64,000 bases of DNA from DASUXA01 sp036378155 (lineage in GTDB: Bacteria > Actinomycetota > Actinomycetes > Mycobacteriales > Micromonosporaceae): contig DASUXA010000076.1 in NCBI GenBank assembly GCA_036378155.1, positions 1 to 64,000 of the forward strand. The letters run 5' to 3'. The position numbers and the translations under genes were made by a program. The notes below the pieces were generated by a model. The model ran no database searches and had not been told where the DNA came from. It saw only the letters and a list, made by a program, of their open reading frames with translations. Below, in pieces: positions 1-8,903 of this stretch; the stretch's first letter is position 1, and each line of letters opens with the position of its first letter.

Positions 1-138
1 GGGCGGAACGCCGAGCGCCAGGAGTACCGACACGCAGCCGTGCCGGAAGTCATACAGCCGCACCGGAGGCAGACCAGCCGCGCCGCCCTGCTCCTGATGA
101 TGCGGGTGTAGTTGCGGGTCGTTCCAGTCCGCCTCGAC
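1..138 (-). pseudogene. Tyrosine recombinase remnant, C-terminal part
   Basis: Translated on the minus strand, one frame open from about 138 to the window edge reads PPVRLYDFRHGCVSVLLALG, which matches the H-x-x-R catalytic segment of phage-type integrases (usual form LHDLRHGAATLAL). An in-frame TGA at 139-141 cuts it off from any upstream catalytic domain, and the only in-frame candidate start is an internal GTG. It is therefore a 5'-truncated remnant, or at best a fragment whose remainder lies outside the window. The active-site tyrosine, if still present, would lie to the left of base 1. It suggests an older integration event near this end. Confidence 0.5.
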
Positions 139-160
139 TCACCGGTCGCGATGACGGGGG

Positions 161-985
161 TCACGAGCCGAAGCGTCGCTGCAGGTCGGCGTACCCGATC
201 GCACCCTCGAGGAAGCCTAGAGTGCCGGAGTCGAGCAGTTCCCGCCCAGCGCGCTCCAACGTGCTGAGCGCGGCTCGGGCCAGGCTGCCACCCAGGCTGA
301 CTCGCTTGACACCGAGGGAGAAGAGTGTGGGCGCGTCGATGAGGTTCGCCAGCCCGGCCACGATGTTGAGCGGGGCCGGGATGGTGGCGGCGAGCCGCCG
401 GATTGTGTCCTCGTCGACGACACCGGGCACGAAGATGCAGTCCGCCCCTGCTTCGACGTACCGGACCGCCCGCTCGACCGTCTCGGCGAACGCGTCGCCA
501 GGCGTGCCGGCGAAGTAGGTGTCTGTGCGGGCGTTCAGTACGAACGTGCCATGGGGCGCGGCGGCTCGGGCGGCCGCCACGCGGTCGACGGCCTCATCGA
601 TGCCGAACAGCCCGCCACGGCCGGCGTCCTCGAGGTTGCCGCCCACCGCCCCGAGCTGTACCGCCCGAGCCACGGTGCGGCCGACGTCGTCCGGGGTGTC
701 GCCGTACCCGGCTTCGAGGTCCGCGGTCACCGGCACACCCACCGCAGCCACGATGCGGCCAACGTGCTCGAGCATCGTGTCGCCGTCCAGCGCTCCGCCG
801 TCCGGCACTCCACAGGACCAGGCAATGCCCGCGCTGGTCGTGGCAATGGCTGGGAAGCCGAGGTGTTCGAGGATCCGGGCGGACCCGGCGTCCCAGGCGT
901 TGGGGAGTACAAAGCCGGGACCCGCGTGCAGGGCAAGGAAGGCGGCTGCCTTGTCGGTCGAAGGCACTCTGCTCACGACCCCCAC
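161..985 (-). CDS. Isocitrate lyase/PEP mutase family protein
   Basis: The 274-residue product follows the ICL/PEPM (PEP phosphonomutase-like) family over its full length: N-terminal FVLPNAWDAGSARILE, the metal-binding strand VTADLEAGYGDTPDDV near residue 90, NLEDAG near 135, and the C-terminal VKRVSLGGSLARAAL segment. Family members make or break C-C or C-P bonds next to a carboxylate using Mg2+. The exact substrate (2-methylisocitrate, oxaloacetate or other) cannot be told. GTG start; the GTG at 973-975 (reading SRVPSTDKAAAFL) is an alternative start four codons in. The gene stands alone, with a long upstream gap. Confidence 0.85.
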   Translation of the reverse strand: MGVVSRVPSTDKAAAFLALHAGPGFVLPNAWDAGSARILEHLGFPAIATTSAGIAWSCGVPDGGALDGDTMLEHVGRIVAAVGVPVTADLEAGYGDTPDDVGRTVARAVQLGAVGGNLEDAGRGGLFGIDEAVDRVAAARAAAPHGTFVLNARTDTYFAGTPGDAFAETVERAVRYVEAGADCIFVPGVVDEDTIRRLAATIPAPLNIVAGLANLIDAPTLFSLGVKRVSLGGSLARAALSTLERAGRELLDSGTLGFLEGAIGYADLQRRFGS

Positions 986-1368
986 CTCGTCGATGTCGGC
1001 GTACGATGCGCCGTCGGACAGCTGGACACGCGTTCGAAGAAGACCGGGGCGGACGATGCCGTGATGCGCGCGGCGTCCACCGTCGCCCTTTCTCAGACAG
1101 CGGGTCTTCGTCCGGCTCTCCGGTAAGCACCCGCCCCATCATTAACGATCCCAGCACCTTGCGACTCCGATACACGTCATTCGTGTGAGCCACGTTGGGA
1201 GCCTCAGCGCTCGAACAGCGCCCGCGCCAAAGCCTCAGCGACTGACCGCCGGTCGCCTTCCAGGAGGCGAGCGCACGGGCAGTCCTCCCAGCCACGGTCG
1301 ACAGATGAGGACCCGAATTCGCTGCGGGGCCGGACCGGGGTGGGAGGACTTCTCGTACATCCGAACAG
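986..1368. other. Intergenic region, no supported gene
   Basis: About 380 bases separate two minus-strand genes. The open frames crossing it are Arg/Pro-rich shadows without ribosome sites. The promoter of the PEP-mutase family gene must lie here, in the less GC-rich stretch near 1135-1180, but no clear -35/-10 pair was seen. Confidence 0.4.
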
Positions 1369-2361
1369 TCAGGACACGGGGCTGGGCGACCCGGTTGACC
1401 GCTCGGCGGCCGCCCGATGCTCGGCAAGGCTGCGCTCGATCTCTTCGTCCACCAGGTCGTGGTTGAGAGCGAACGCCGCCGCAGCCCCCATACCCGCTGC
1501 GGTGACCGCCTGGGCCTGTGGGTTGACCACGTTGCCGACGGCCCACAGACCACGGCGGGTGGTGCGGCCCACCCGGTCGGTGATTAGCCAGCCCCGCTCG
1601 TCCTTCTGGCACCCGAGGCTGTCGAACGGTGCATCGTTGGGGGTCATCGTCGGGAAGACGAACACCGCGGCGCACTCCAGCGTCCGACCGTCGGCGAGTT
1701 CCACCGCGTGGCTGCCTGGTTCCTTCGCGAGTACGGCAGACACCTGCGCCTCGACGACCGTGACGCCGCGCGCCTCCATGCGCTCCCGTTCCTCGTCGGT
1801 GAGCGGTCGACTGTGCGGGACGTACACGACGTCGGGTGACCATTGCCGCAGCAGCAGTGCCTGCCCGGGGGACGCGGGGTGTACACCGAGCACGACGATC
1901 GGCTGGTCGCGGACCTCGTAGCCGTGGCAGTACGGGCAGAAGTGGACGCCCTGGCCCCACAGCGCGCGCAGACCGGGGATGTCGGGCAGGTCGTCGCGCA
2001 ACCCGGTGGCGAGGACGACGTGGCGGGCGTCCAGCGCGCCGCCTTCGGCGAGCCGTACCACGTACCGGCCGTTCGCGCCGGCCTCCACCCGGTCCACCCA
2101 GCCGTCGAGTAGGACGGTGCCGTAGCGGGCGACTTCGATGTGGCCCGACTCGAGCACGGTGAGCGGCGGGACCCCGTCGCGGGAGAGGAAGCCGTGCATG
2201 TGTGGCGACGGGGCGTTGCGGGGCTTTCCGGCGTCGACGACGGCGACGGTGCGACGAGCCCGGGCGAGGACGAGCGCGGCATTGAGCCCGCCCACCCCGC
2301 CACCTATGACGACGACATCGTAGGAACTTTGCTCGGTTAAGGTGCGATCACTGTTTGTCAT
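1369..2361 (-). CDS. FAD-dependent NAD(P)/thioredoxin-reductase-like oxidoreductase
   Basis: A 330-residue flavoprotein. Near the N-terminus VVVIGGGVGGLNAALVLAR is the FAD-binding Rossmann motif. Near residue 130 HFCPYCHGYEV carries a CxxC pair of the kind used by thioredoxin reductases and dithiol oxidases. The C-terminal LWAVGNVVNPQAQAVTAAG closes the FAD site. The ATG at 2361 is chosen because GGAGGTGATC lies just upstream; the ATG at 2376 overlaps that ribosome site. The clear CxxC means a disulfide/dithiol role is likely, but the partner protein is unknown. A VOC protein lies upstream in the same direction, 185 bases away. Confidence 0.85.
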   Translation of the reverse strand: MTNSDRTLTEQSSYDVVVIGGGVGGLNAALVLARARRTVAVVDAGKPRNAPSPHMHGFLSRDGVPPLTVLESGHIEVARYGTVLLDGWVDRVEAGANGRYVVRLAEGGALDARHVVLATGLRDDLPDIPGLRALWGQGVHFCPYCHGYEVRDQPIVVLGVHPASPGQALLLRQWSPDVVYVPHSRPLTDEERERMEARGVTVVEAQVSAVLAKEPGSHAVELADGRTLECAAVFVFPTMTPNDAPFDSLGCQKDERGWLITDRVGRTTRRGLWAVGNVVNPQAQAVTAAGMGAAAAFALNHDLVDEEIERSLAEHRAAAERSTGSPSPVS

Positions 2362-2545
2362 GGCGATCACCTCCATGGCAAAGGGTTCGGTGCGCGGGCG
2401 ACCGCGCTGCCCTGCGGCAACGTGCCTGAAGAGCGGTGTTGGCTGTGCAGCGCTGTCCGTCGCGATCGACGGCTGGGTCCTGGCCGGTTGTGGGAGCGCG
2501 GGCGGGTAGCGCGCCGTCCCGCGCTCCCCATCCAACCGTCGGCGG

Positions 2546-3013
2546 TCACAGGTTGGCCGCGGCTGCCCGCTGCTGCAGTTCGTCGGGGGTCATGTCCTGT
2601 ACTCGAGTCGCGAAGAACCAGGAGTGGCCGAACGGGTCTTCCAGCTCGGCCATGAGGTCGCCGTGGAACTGCATCTCAGCGGGCCGGATCACTTTCGCTC
2701 CGGCGGCGGCTGCCCGTTCGGTGATCGCCTTGACATCGGGTACGTAGATCAGCAGGTTGACCGGTGTGCCGCCGAGCGTCGTCGGGCTGCGGAACCCGTA
2801 CTCGGGGTACTCGTCGCGCACCATGAATACCGCGTCGCCGATGCGGAACTCCGCGTGCGCGAGCTTTCCGCCGTGACGGGAAATATCGACGATGAGTTCT
2901 GCGCCGAACGCCTTCTGGTAGAAGGCGACGGCTGCCTTGCCGTCGTGCACGTTGAGATAGGGAACGCCACCCTTGTACTGCTCCGGGATGACGGTCCTCG
3001 AGATAGGGGTCAT
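2546..3013 (-). CDS. VOC family protein (PhnB/glyoxalase-like)
   Basis: 155 residues with the paired beta-alpha-beta-beta-beta layout of the vicinal oxygen chelate fold: PYLNVHDGKAAVAFYQKAFGAEL at the start and LEDPFGHSWFFATRV at the end. The DPFGH...FAT ending is typical of PhnB-like members. The start ATG at 3013 has GGGAGGCGATCGC upstream; the longer open frame lacks a ribosome site. These proteins include fosfomycin or bleomycin resistance proteins and lyases, and no substrate can be assigned. The flavoprotein gene follows in the same direction. Confidence 0.8.
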   Translation of the reverse strand: MTPISRTVIPEQYKGGVPYLNVHDGKAAVAFYQKAFGAELIVDISRHGGKLAHAEFRIGDAVFMVRDEYPEYGFRSPTTLGGTPVNLLIYVPDVKAITERAAAAGAKVIRPAEMQFHGDLMAELEDPFGHSWFFATRVQDMTPDELQQRAAAANL

Positions 3014-3107
3014 CGCGATCGCCTCCCACTGTCGGTACCAGGAGTTGCCGGTACCTCCATCGTGGGAGGCAGCCGAGCGCGGCGACAACGACAAGATCCG
3101 AAACGAC

Positions 3108-3127
3108 CGTTAACCGTACAGTTAACG
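3108..3127. repeat. 7-bp inverted repeat around a LysR gene stop codon
   Basis: CGTTAAC-6 nt-GTTAACG, a perfect inverted repeat whose right arm overlaps the LysR stop codon (TAA at 3122-3124 on the minus strand). It lies 95 bases upstream of the VOC gene start, in the position of an operator for that gene or a weak terminator. Function inferred only from position. Confidence 0.45.
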
Positions 3128-4051
3128 ATCGGCTGGCTCAGTGCGCCGGGTGCCGGTAGGCCGCGCGTGCCGACCAACGGCGCCGCGCAGGACGGTGAGA
3201 AAGGCACGCATCGGCTGGGTCTGTTCGCCGGTCCGCCACACGGGTCCGTAGTCGATCGGCGGCAGCCCGTCGATGGGTACGTAGGCGACGTCCGGGCGGA
3301 CGTGGTACCGGGTCGCCTGGCTGCCGACCACCGCCACGCCACGCCCCGCGCTGACCAGCGTGAGCAACTCCTGCCGAGAGGTCAACGCCGCCACCCGTAC
3401 CACTGGCGCGCCGCTGGGCGTGTGCGCCGGTACGAGCGTGTCCAAGAGATAGTCGGGAGCGCCGACGGGTACCAGGACCGAGTCCCGGGTGAGATCGTCC
3501 ACGGTGACCGACGCCCGGCTGGCGAACGGATGCGACGCGGCGACGGCGAGCATGCGTGGGTCGCGCAGCAGCGGAAGGCCACAGGACAGGTCGGATTCGC
3601 GTACCGGCAGTTCGGTGACCTGCATGTCGATGTCGCCGGAACGCAACGCGCCGAACGCGTCGGACAGGTGGATCTCGCGGATGTGCACGTCGTAGCCCGC
3701 ATGGCGGGCGCGGAACGCACTCGCCGCCTCCATGATCAATTCCCCGGCGAGAGGGCTGGAGAATCCGACCCGCAGTACACCCGACAGGCGGCGCCCCGCC
3801 GCGACCGCCCTGGCGATGCCCTGCTGGATGCGCTGGTAGCCGGCCTGCAGATCGTCCCGCAGCGTCGCGCCGACCGGGGTCAACGTCACCTGCCGGCTGG
3901 TGCGCTGGAACAGCGCCACCCCGAAGCGGCGCTCCAGCCTCTTGATCGACTGGCTGACCCGGGCGCTGCTGATGCCCAGCCGCTGCGCCGTACGCCCGAA
4001 ATGCAGCTCCTCGGCCAGCGTCAGGAAGATCTCGATGTCCCGCCGTTCCAC
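3122..4051 (-). CDS. LysR family transcriptional regulator
   Basis: 309 residues. Residues 1-60 (ERRDIEIFLTLAEELHFGRTAQRLGISSARVSQSIKRLE in outline) form the LysR winged helix-turn-helix; the HFGRTA and SQSIKRLE parts are characteristic. Residues 90-295 form the effector-binding domain with the VLRVGFSSPLAGELI beginning. It is at the position of the local regulator for the VOC and flavoprotein genes that follow on the same strand, although LysR targets are more often divergent. The inducer is unknown. Confidence 0.88.
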   Translation of the reverse strand: MERRDIEIFLTLAEELHFGRTAQRLGISSARVSQSIKRLERRFGVALFQRTSRQVTLTPVGATLRDDLQAGYQRIQQGIARAVAAGRRLSGVLRVGFSSPLAGELIMEAASAFRARHAGYDVHIREIHLSDAFGALRSGDIDMQVTELPVRESDLSCGLPLLRDPRMLAVAASHPFASRASVTVDDLTRDSVLVPVGAPDYLLDTLVPAHTPSGAPVVRVAALTSRQELLTLVSAGRGVAVVGSQATRYHVRPDVAYVPIDGLPPIDYGPVWRTGEQTQPMRAFLTVLRGAVGRHARPTGTRRTEPADR

Positions 4052-4141
4052 AATCCAGAACCTAACCTCGGTCCGTCAGTGAGCAGGGCGGCTGACCGCT
4101 GAGTGATTCCCGCCGCCAGGGACCGAACCGGGTCTACCGAC

Positions 4142-5350
4142 CTATCGATCTTGTGCGGCTAGCTTGCCGAGAGCGCTACCAGCTAACGCGTCAATGTGCG
4201 CGAGAAGCTTGGAGGGTTCCACGGTCAAGTCGAGTGGGTGGTGGACGACCTCGATCTGACTGTTGCTGATTCGGCGGCGGCCCGGCGGTGACGCGCCTTG
4301 GGCGTAGACAAGCCACCCGGTGCGTACGTTGAGGGCAGTGCAGTACGCGAGCATCTGGTAGGCATCGGCGTTCGGATAGCCCGAGTCGCCTGATTCGAGC
4401 TTGTACTTCGCGTCGAACACCGCGACGGGCCGACCGTTGACGACGTGGACCACGTCCGGTCGGATCGGAATCGTTCTATTGACGTCGAGGTGGGTTTGGT
4501 ACTGGCTGTGGGTGTATCCCGGGTACGGGGCGAGGGCTTCGCGTAGGGAGGTGGTGACGAAGTCCTCGAAGACCTTCGCCATGTTCACCACGAACGATGC
4601 CATGGTGACGCCGTCGGTGCCGGGCTCCGTCGACTGGTGTCGAAGGATGAGCTCGGCCAGCCTGAGTGCCGGCGTGTATCGGGCATTGAGCCGACTGGGG
4701 TGCCAGGTGGGAATCTGGGCTCCCTGGGGCAGGACGTGGACGCCGTCGAGCCGGGCGTCCAGGTGGGCCAGCCGCCCACGCACCGCGGCGGACAGCCGAG
4801 GGACAGCCATCATGCCGCGCAGGGCGGTACGCAGGATGCGGTTCTCGGCGATGTCGGTGGCGTACTCGTCGTAACGGATCTCGACCGGCAGGAGGCTGCC
4901 GGGCCGGCGGGCGGCCTGATCGCCGAACCGGATGCGGCCACGGACCAGCGGCAACGCCTCGTCGACGGTGACGTATCCCTGCAGTACGCCTGGGGCGAGG
5001 GCTCGTTCAGCTTGGCGGATCAGGGCTTCGGCTAATGCCGGCCACAGGTCCGGCTCTGGTCGTGCGCTGATGTCGTCGGCGCGGAAGCCCGGGTCCAATG
5101 CGTAGCCGAGCAGGAACAGCAACCGGGCGATACCGACCTTGGGGTGTACCTGGACGTCGAGATCGGCGACACGGACAGCGCCGACTTTGCCGGCGGGCAC
5201 GATGCGCCAGCGACGATTCCCTTCGGGTCGTAGCTCGACAAGGCCGGTCTTGGTCAACGCGCCGACCGCATCGTCGTCGAGCTGCCGCACCACGCCGTAC
5301 CGGTCCAGTTCCGGCAGCATGATCGACGTTTCGTTCCTCACGGCGATCAT
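4142..5350 (-). CDS. McrC-like component of type IV restriction system
   Basis: 402 residues. The N-terminal part (ETSIMLPELDRYGVVRQLDDDAVGAL) is the beta-rich McrC domain. The C-terminal nuclease core is visible as IRPDVVHVVNGRPVAVFDAKYK, a PD-(D/E)xK arrangement with D-x(n)-DAK, in agreement with McrC being the endonuclease subunit. The start ATG at 5350 overlaps the stop of the upstream AAA+ gene as ATGA, which indicates translational coupling; the longer frame to 5500 is a shadow. McrC stimulates the GTPase of McrB and cuts DNA carrying modified cytosine in known systems. Confidence 0.82.
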   Translation of the reverse strand: MIAVRNETSIMLPELDRYGVVRQLDDDAVGALTKTGLVELRPEGNRRWRIVPAGKVGAVRVADLDVQVHPKVGIARLLFLLGYALDPGFRADDISARPEPDLWPALAEALIRQAERALAPGVLQGYVTVDEALPLVRGRIRFGDQAARRPGSLLPVEIRYDEYATDIAENRILRTALRGMMAVPRLSAAVRGRLAHLDARLDGVHVLPQGAQIPTWHPSRLNARYTPALRLAELILRHQSTEPGTDGVTMASFVVNMAKVFEDFVTTSLREALAPYPGYTHSQYQTHLDVNRTIPIRPDVVHVVNGRPVAVFDAKYKLESGDSGYPNADAYQMLAYCTALNVRTGWLVYAQGASPPGRRRISNSQIEVVHHPLDLTVEPSKLLAHIDALAGSALGKLAAQDR

Positions 5351-7587
5351 GCCTCGCGGGCGGTTCCTGCCGTCCGCGATTCGGTCCATGCCGCGATCCT
5401 GGTCCGGATGGCGGGGAGTCCGAACCGAGCACGTATCTGGGCTCGCGTCAGCCGCCCGTAGTAGTGCTCCTCGAGCAGCGGTAGCAGCTCGTACTGCCAC
5501 ACCCGCTGCAGCGCGGCTTCACTGTCGAGGTTCGGTCGCATCAGGTACGACGGACCGATCTTGAAATCGTGATCTTCGGCGTCAATCGCGTCGTTGAGCG
5601 CGGCCAGCAGAGCGGCCCGCTCGTCCCCGTCCTTGCCGTTGGCGATCAACCAGGTGCGCAGGACGTCCCGGACCGGTGGCTCGTCGGGATGCAGTTCGAT
5701 GAACGCGAACCGGCGCCGGATGGCGGCGTCGACCAGCGCGATCGAGCGGTCGGCCGTGTTCATGGTGCCGACGATGAATACGTTCGGCGGCAGATTGAAC
5801 GCCTCCGACGGGGTGTACTGCAGTAGAACGCTGGCGTCGCGGTACTCCAGCAGGAAGTAGAGCTCGCCGAACACCTTCGCCAGGTTCGCTCTGTTGATCT
5901 CGTCAATGATCAGCACGTACGGTCGCCCGGGGTTGCTCGCAGCGTCCGCGGCTATCTTCCGCAACGGGCCGGGCATCTTCGCGAAGCCACCCGAACCGCC
6001 GTCGGTAGTTTCGACAGGTCGGAAACCTTCGAAGAAGTCCTCGTAGGAGTACGACGGGTGGAACTGCACGAGGCGGATCGCGTCACGCTCGGCGACATGG
6101 GCGGCGAGCGCACGTGCCAGATACGTCTTACCGGTGCCGGGCGGTCCGTACAGGATGATCTGGGGTCGCTCCTGCCACAGGTCCAGGAGGTCCTGCAGCC
6201 ACTGTCGGCTCATGTGGACCCGACGGGCGAGATCTTCGGTCGGGGCGGCCAGCTTCGGTACCGCATGAAGACCTGACGGCATCGGGTGCGTTGTCGGTTC
6301 GCCTTCGGTCGCCTCGGGCTCGACCTCGACAAGACTGCTCAGGAACTCCAGCGCGCCGGTCATGTTGACGACCGCGCCTGGCTGATCCAGCTTTCCCGTC
6401 ACCTGGGGCGGAAGGGCGTCGACCGGGATGGGTGACGGCAGCCATTCGACGGTCCAACGAAGCAGTGAACCGTCATCCGACGGGGCGTACTCGGGCTTTC
6501 CCTCGAGGATGCCCACATACAGCTCGTTGCCGACGATCGTGGTGACAATGTCGTCGGCGGCCATCTGCGACACGAACGCGTGGTAGTCGTTGGCGAGGCT
6601 CACCCGCTGGGCATAGTCGACGTGCTGGTACCCCTCCTCAACAGCGGCACGGATGTCCGCTCGCGACGCGCCTGCCGTGACCTCGCCGAGGTGCGAGGCG
6701 TCGAGCGACACGAACGACGTGCCGGTCCAGTCCGCAATCAGGTCTGGACCGCCGTGCCGTGGGCGTACCAGCCATGCCCGCTGTTCCCCCGGAGCCCGGT
6801 TGGCCTGTTTGCGCCATTGCGCCACAAACGGTGGCTGGTAGAAGTCGACCGGTCGGCCTATCTCGCGTTGGATGCGGACGGTGATGTCGAACAGATCGCG
6901 GTTGAGGTCTCCGGTCAACGCGTCGGCGCGGTCGCCGAACGCGTCGCGGATCGCCTTCTTGTCGTCGATGGACACGATCGGCAGGAAGTGCGACGGGAAT
7001 CCCAGGTAGAGCAGCTCTTGGCTCAGCGACGGCATGACGTTGAAATGAGAAATGGCGTCCTGCCACGCCCACGGGTCGGCAAATGCGCGGTCGCGCTGCT
7101 CCCGTGGCAGAGACCACCAGCCGCGCACCAGCTCGACCGCGTCGGCCAGCCACCTCCACAACATCGTGTGGGCGCCGGTGCCACCGTTCCACGTACGCTG
7201 GGCGAACGCAGCCGACACAGGCTCAGGGATGGCGACAGGCTCTCGCATCCAGCTCAGCACCGTCGATACCCGCTGGTGGAGCTTCGACGCCGTCAGGTTG
7301 TGCAACGGAAGCCCCTGCAACGTCAGCAGCTCCGCCGCCAACTGAATCGCGTCATCGGAGGCGCCAGCGAGTTGGCGCTCGAGTTTGACCAAGAACGCAT
7401 CCGACCCGAGGTCCGGCTGCTCGTTGTAATGACGGTACAGCTCGCCCGCCGTCGCCTGGTCCCAGACGGACCGCTGCGGCGCAAACAACGAAGTGCCCTG
7501 CTGAAAGCCCCGCTCGATCAGCTCTCGACCAACCTGCCGCACAAGTTCATCCGGACGGCAAGGCATGATCACACTGCTGTCGCTCAT
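5347..7587 (-). CDS. McrB-like AAA+ GTPase with PUA/EVE-like segment
   Basis: 746 residues. The C-terminal third is an McrB-type AAA+ motor: Walker A YGPPGTGKTYLARAL near residue 490, Walker B VLIIDEINRANLAKVFGE, and the McrB signature VGTMNTADRSIALVDAAIRR. The N-terminal 270 residues lack the E. coli McrB DUF3578-like specificity domain. Around residue 340, ADDIVTTIVGNELYVGILEG resembles the PUA/EVE-like fold that in other restriction ATPases flips out modified bases. The start at 7587 follows GAGGAGAGG. It is coupled to the McrC gene. Target modification is not known; methylcytosine is an inference from the family. Confidence 0.82.
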   Translation of the reverse strand: MSDSSVIMPCRPDELVRQVGRELIERGFQQGTSLFAPQRSVWDQATAGELYRHYNEQPDLGSDAFLVKLERQLAGASDDAIQLAAELLTLQGLPLHNLTASKLHQRVSTVLSWMREPVAIPEPVSAAFAQRTWNGGTGAHTMLWRWLADAVELVRGWWSLPREQRDRAFADPWAWQDAISHFNVMPSLSQELLYLGFPSHFLPIVSIDDKKAIRDAFGDRADALTGDLNRDLFDITVRIQREIGRPVDFYQPPFVAQWRKQANRAPGEQRAWLVRPRHGGPDLIADWTGTSFVSLDASHLGEVTAGASRADIRAAVEEGYQHVDYAQRVSLANDYHAFVSQMAADDIVTTIVGNELYVGILEGKPEYAPSDDGSLLRWTVEWLPSPIPVDALPPQVTGKLDQPGAVVNMTGALEFLSSLVEVEPEATEGEPTTHPMPSGLHAVPKLAAPTEDLARRVHMSRQWLQDLLDLWQERPQIILYGPPGTGKTYLARALAAHVAERDAIRLVQFHPSYSYEDFFEGFRPVETTDGGSGGFAKMPGPLRKIAADAASNPGRPYVLIIDEINRANLAKVFGELYFLLEYRDASVLLQYTPSEAFNLPPNVFIVGTMNTADRSIALVDAAIRRRFAFIELHPDEPPVRDVLRTWLIANGKDGDERAALLAALNDAIDAEDHDFKIGPSYLMRPNLDSEAALQRVWQYELLPLLEEHYYGRLTRAQIRARFGLPAIRTRIAAWTESRTAGTAREA

Positions 7588-7757
7588 CGGCGCAAGCCTC
7601 TCCTCGTTTCGAGTCACACCAGCATCCGCCCGACACTCGATCCTCACCTACGCCGACAACGTCGGCGACGTGCGCCACGCGGGGTTTGGAGTGCATTCGC
7701 TGCCTGCGCCCAATTCGGCACCGTCGGATGCCCCGGATCAGACGGTTAGGAATCCCA

Positions 7758-8903
7758 TTAGCCGCGACGCAGTCGCGCTGCTTGCCTGGTCAGGTAGTCC
7801 CGTTCGGCGGTACTACGTGCCCGCGACGCCGCGCGGCTGAAGTGCTCGGCGGCGAGGTCGAGGTGTCCCGCCCGCTCGTACAAGCGGGCACGCACCGCGT
7901 CGAGCCGGTGATGGTCGCCGAGCCGTGGCGCGAGTTCCTCGGCGGCGCGCAGTCCGACGAGTGGGCCGTCGACCTCGCCGAGCGCGACCGCCCGACTGAG
8001 CGCTGCCATCGGATTGTCGGTGCGCTCGAGGAGTTCGTCGTACCAGGCGAGAATCTGCGGCCAGTCGGTTTCCTCGGCGGTACGGGCGTCGTCGTGCAGG
8101 GCGGCGACGGCCGCCTGGATCTGGTACTCACCGCGCCGGTCGCGAGCCAGAGCCGCCTGCAGGATGCGTACGCCTTCGACAATCTCGGCCTCGTTCCACC
8201 GGCTGCGATCCTGCTTGTCGAGGGGGACCAAGGCGCCGTACTCGTCGGTACGTGCGGCGCGGCGGGCGTGATGCAGCAGCATCAGCGCGAGTAGTCCGGC
8301 GACCTCGGGCTCGTCGGACGCGAGCGCCAGTTGGCGGGTGAGGCGGATGGCTTCGGCGGACAGGTCGACCCGCCCGGAATAGCCCTCGTTGAAGATCAGG
8401 TACAGCACGCGCAGCACGACCGCGACGTCGCCGGGCGCCGTGAACGGCTGCCCGCTGACCGTCCGCTTCGCGCGGCTGATGCGCTGCGCCATCGTCGCCT
8501 CCGGGACCATAAACGCCTCGGCGATCTCCCTGGTGGTCAGTCCGCCGACGGCGCGCAGCGTGAGCGCGATCGCCGACGCCGGGCTCAGCGCCGGGTGGCA
8601 GGACAGGAACAGCAGCAGCAACGTGTCGTCGGATTGCTCGGCTGGTCCGGGCTGGGGCTCGTGGCTCAGCGCGTCCTCGCGCCGGCGCCGCGCCGCCTCG
8701 GAGCGTCGGGCGTCGATCAGCTTGCGCCCCGCGACGGTCAGCAACCAGCCCTTCGGGTCGTCCGGCGGCGCGTCCCGCCAGGACCGATGCGCCTCCAGCA
8801 GCGCTTCCTGTACGGCATCCTCGGCCGCCGCGAAGTCGTTTCCGCGACGGACGAGGATGCCGAGCACCTGCGGCGCCAGGACGCGGACGATGTCCTCGTT
8901 CAT
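7758..8903 (-). CDS. ECF42-type RNA polymerase sigma factor with TPR-like tail
   Basis: 381 residues. Sigma region 2 appears at residues 10-75 (RGNDFAAAEDAVQEALLEAHRSW) and region 4 at about 105-165 (LTLRAVGGLTTREIAEAFMVPEATMAQRISRAKR). The long C-terminal extension is rich in alpha-helical repeat sequence such as AALHDDARTAEETDWPQILA and ends with AEHFSRAASRARSTAERDYL. This layout and the ATGA overlap with an upstream YCII (DGPF) gene are the hallmarks of the ECF42 group, which has no anti-sigma factor and is thought to be controlled through its own tail. Start ATG at 8903. Confidence 0.88.
   Translation of the reverse strand: MNEDIVRVLAPQVLGILVRRGNDFAAAEDAVQEALLEAHRSWRDAPPDDPKGWLLTVAGRKLIDARRSEAARRRREDALSHEPQPGPAEQSDDTLLLLFLSCHPALSPASAIALTLRAVGGLTTREIAEAFMVPEATMAQRISRAKRTVSGQPFTAPGDVAVVLRVLYLIFNEGYSGRVDLSAEAIRLTRQLALASDEPEVAGLLALMLLHHARRAARTDEYGALVPLDKQDRSRWNEAEIVEGVRILQAALARDRRGEYQIQAAVAALHDDARTAEETDWPQILAWYDELLERTDNPMAALSRAVALGEVDGPLVGLRAAEELAPRLGDHHRLDAVRARLYERAGHLDLAAEHFSRAASRARSTAERDYLTRQAARLRRG

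Noticed and set aside
403..1188. 261-residue plus-strand frame opposite the PEP-mutase gene
   Set aside because: Arg/Pro-dominated shadow with no ribosome site.
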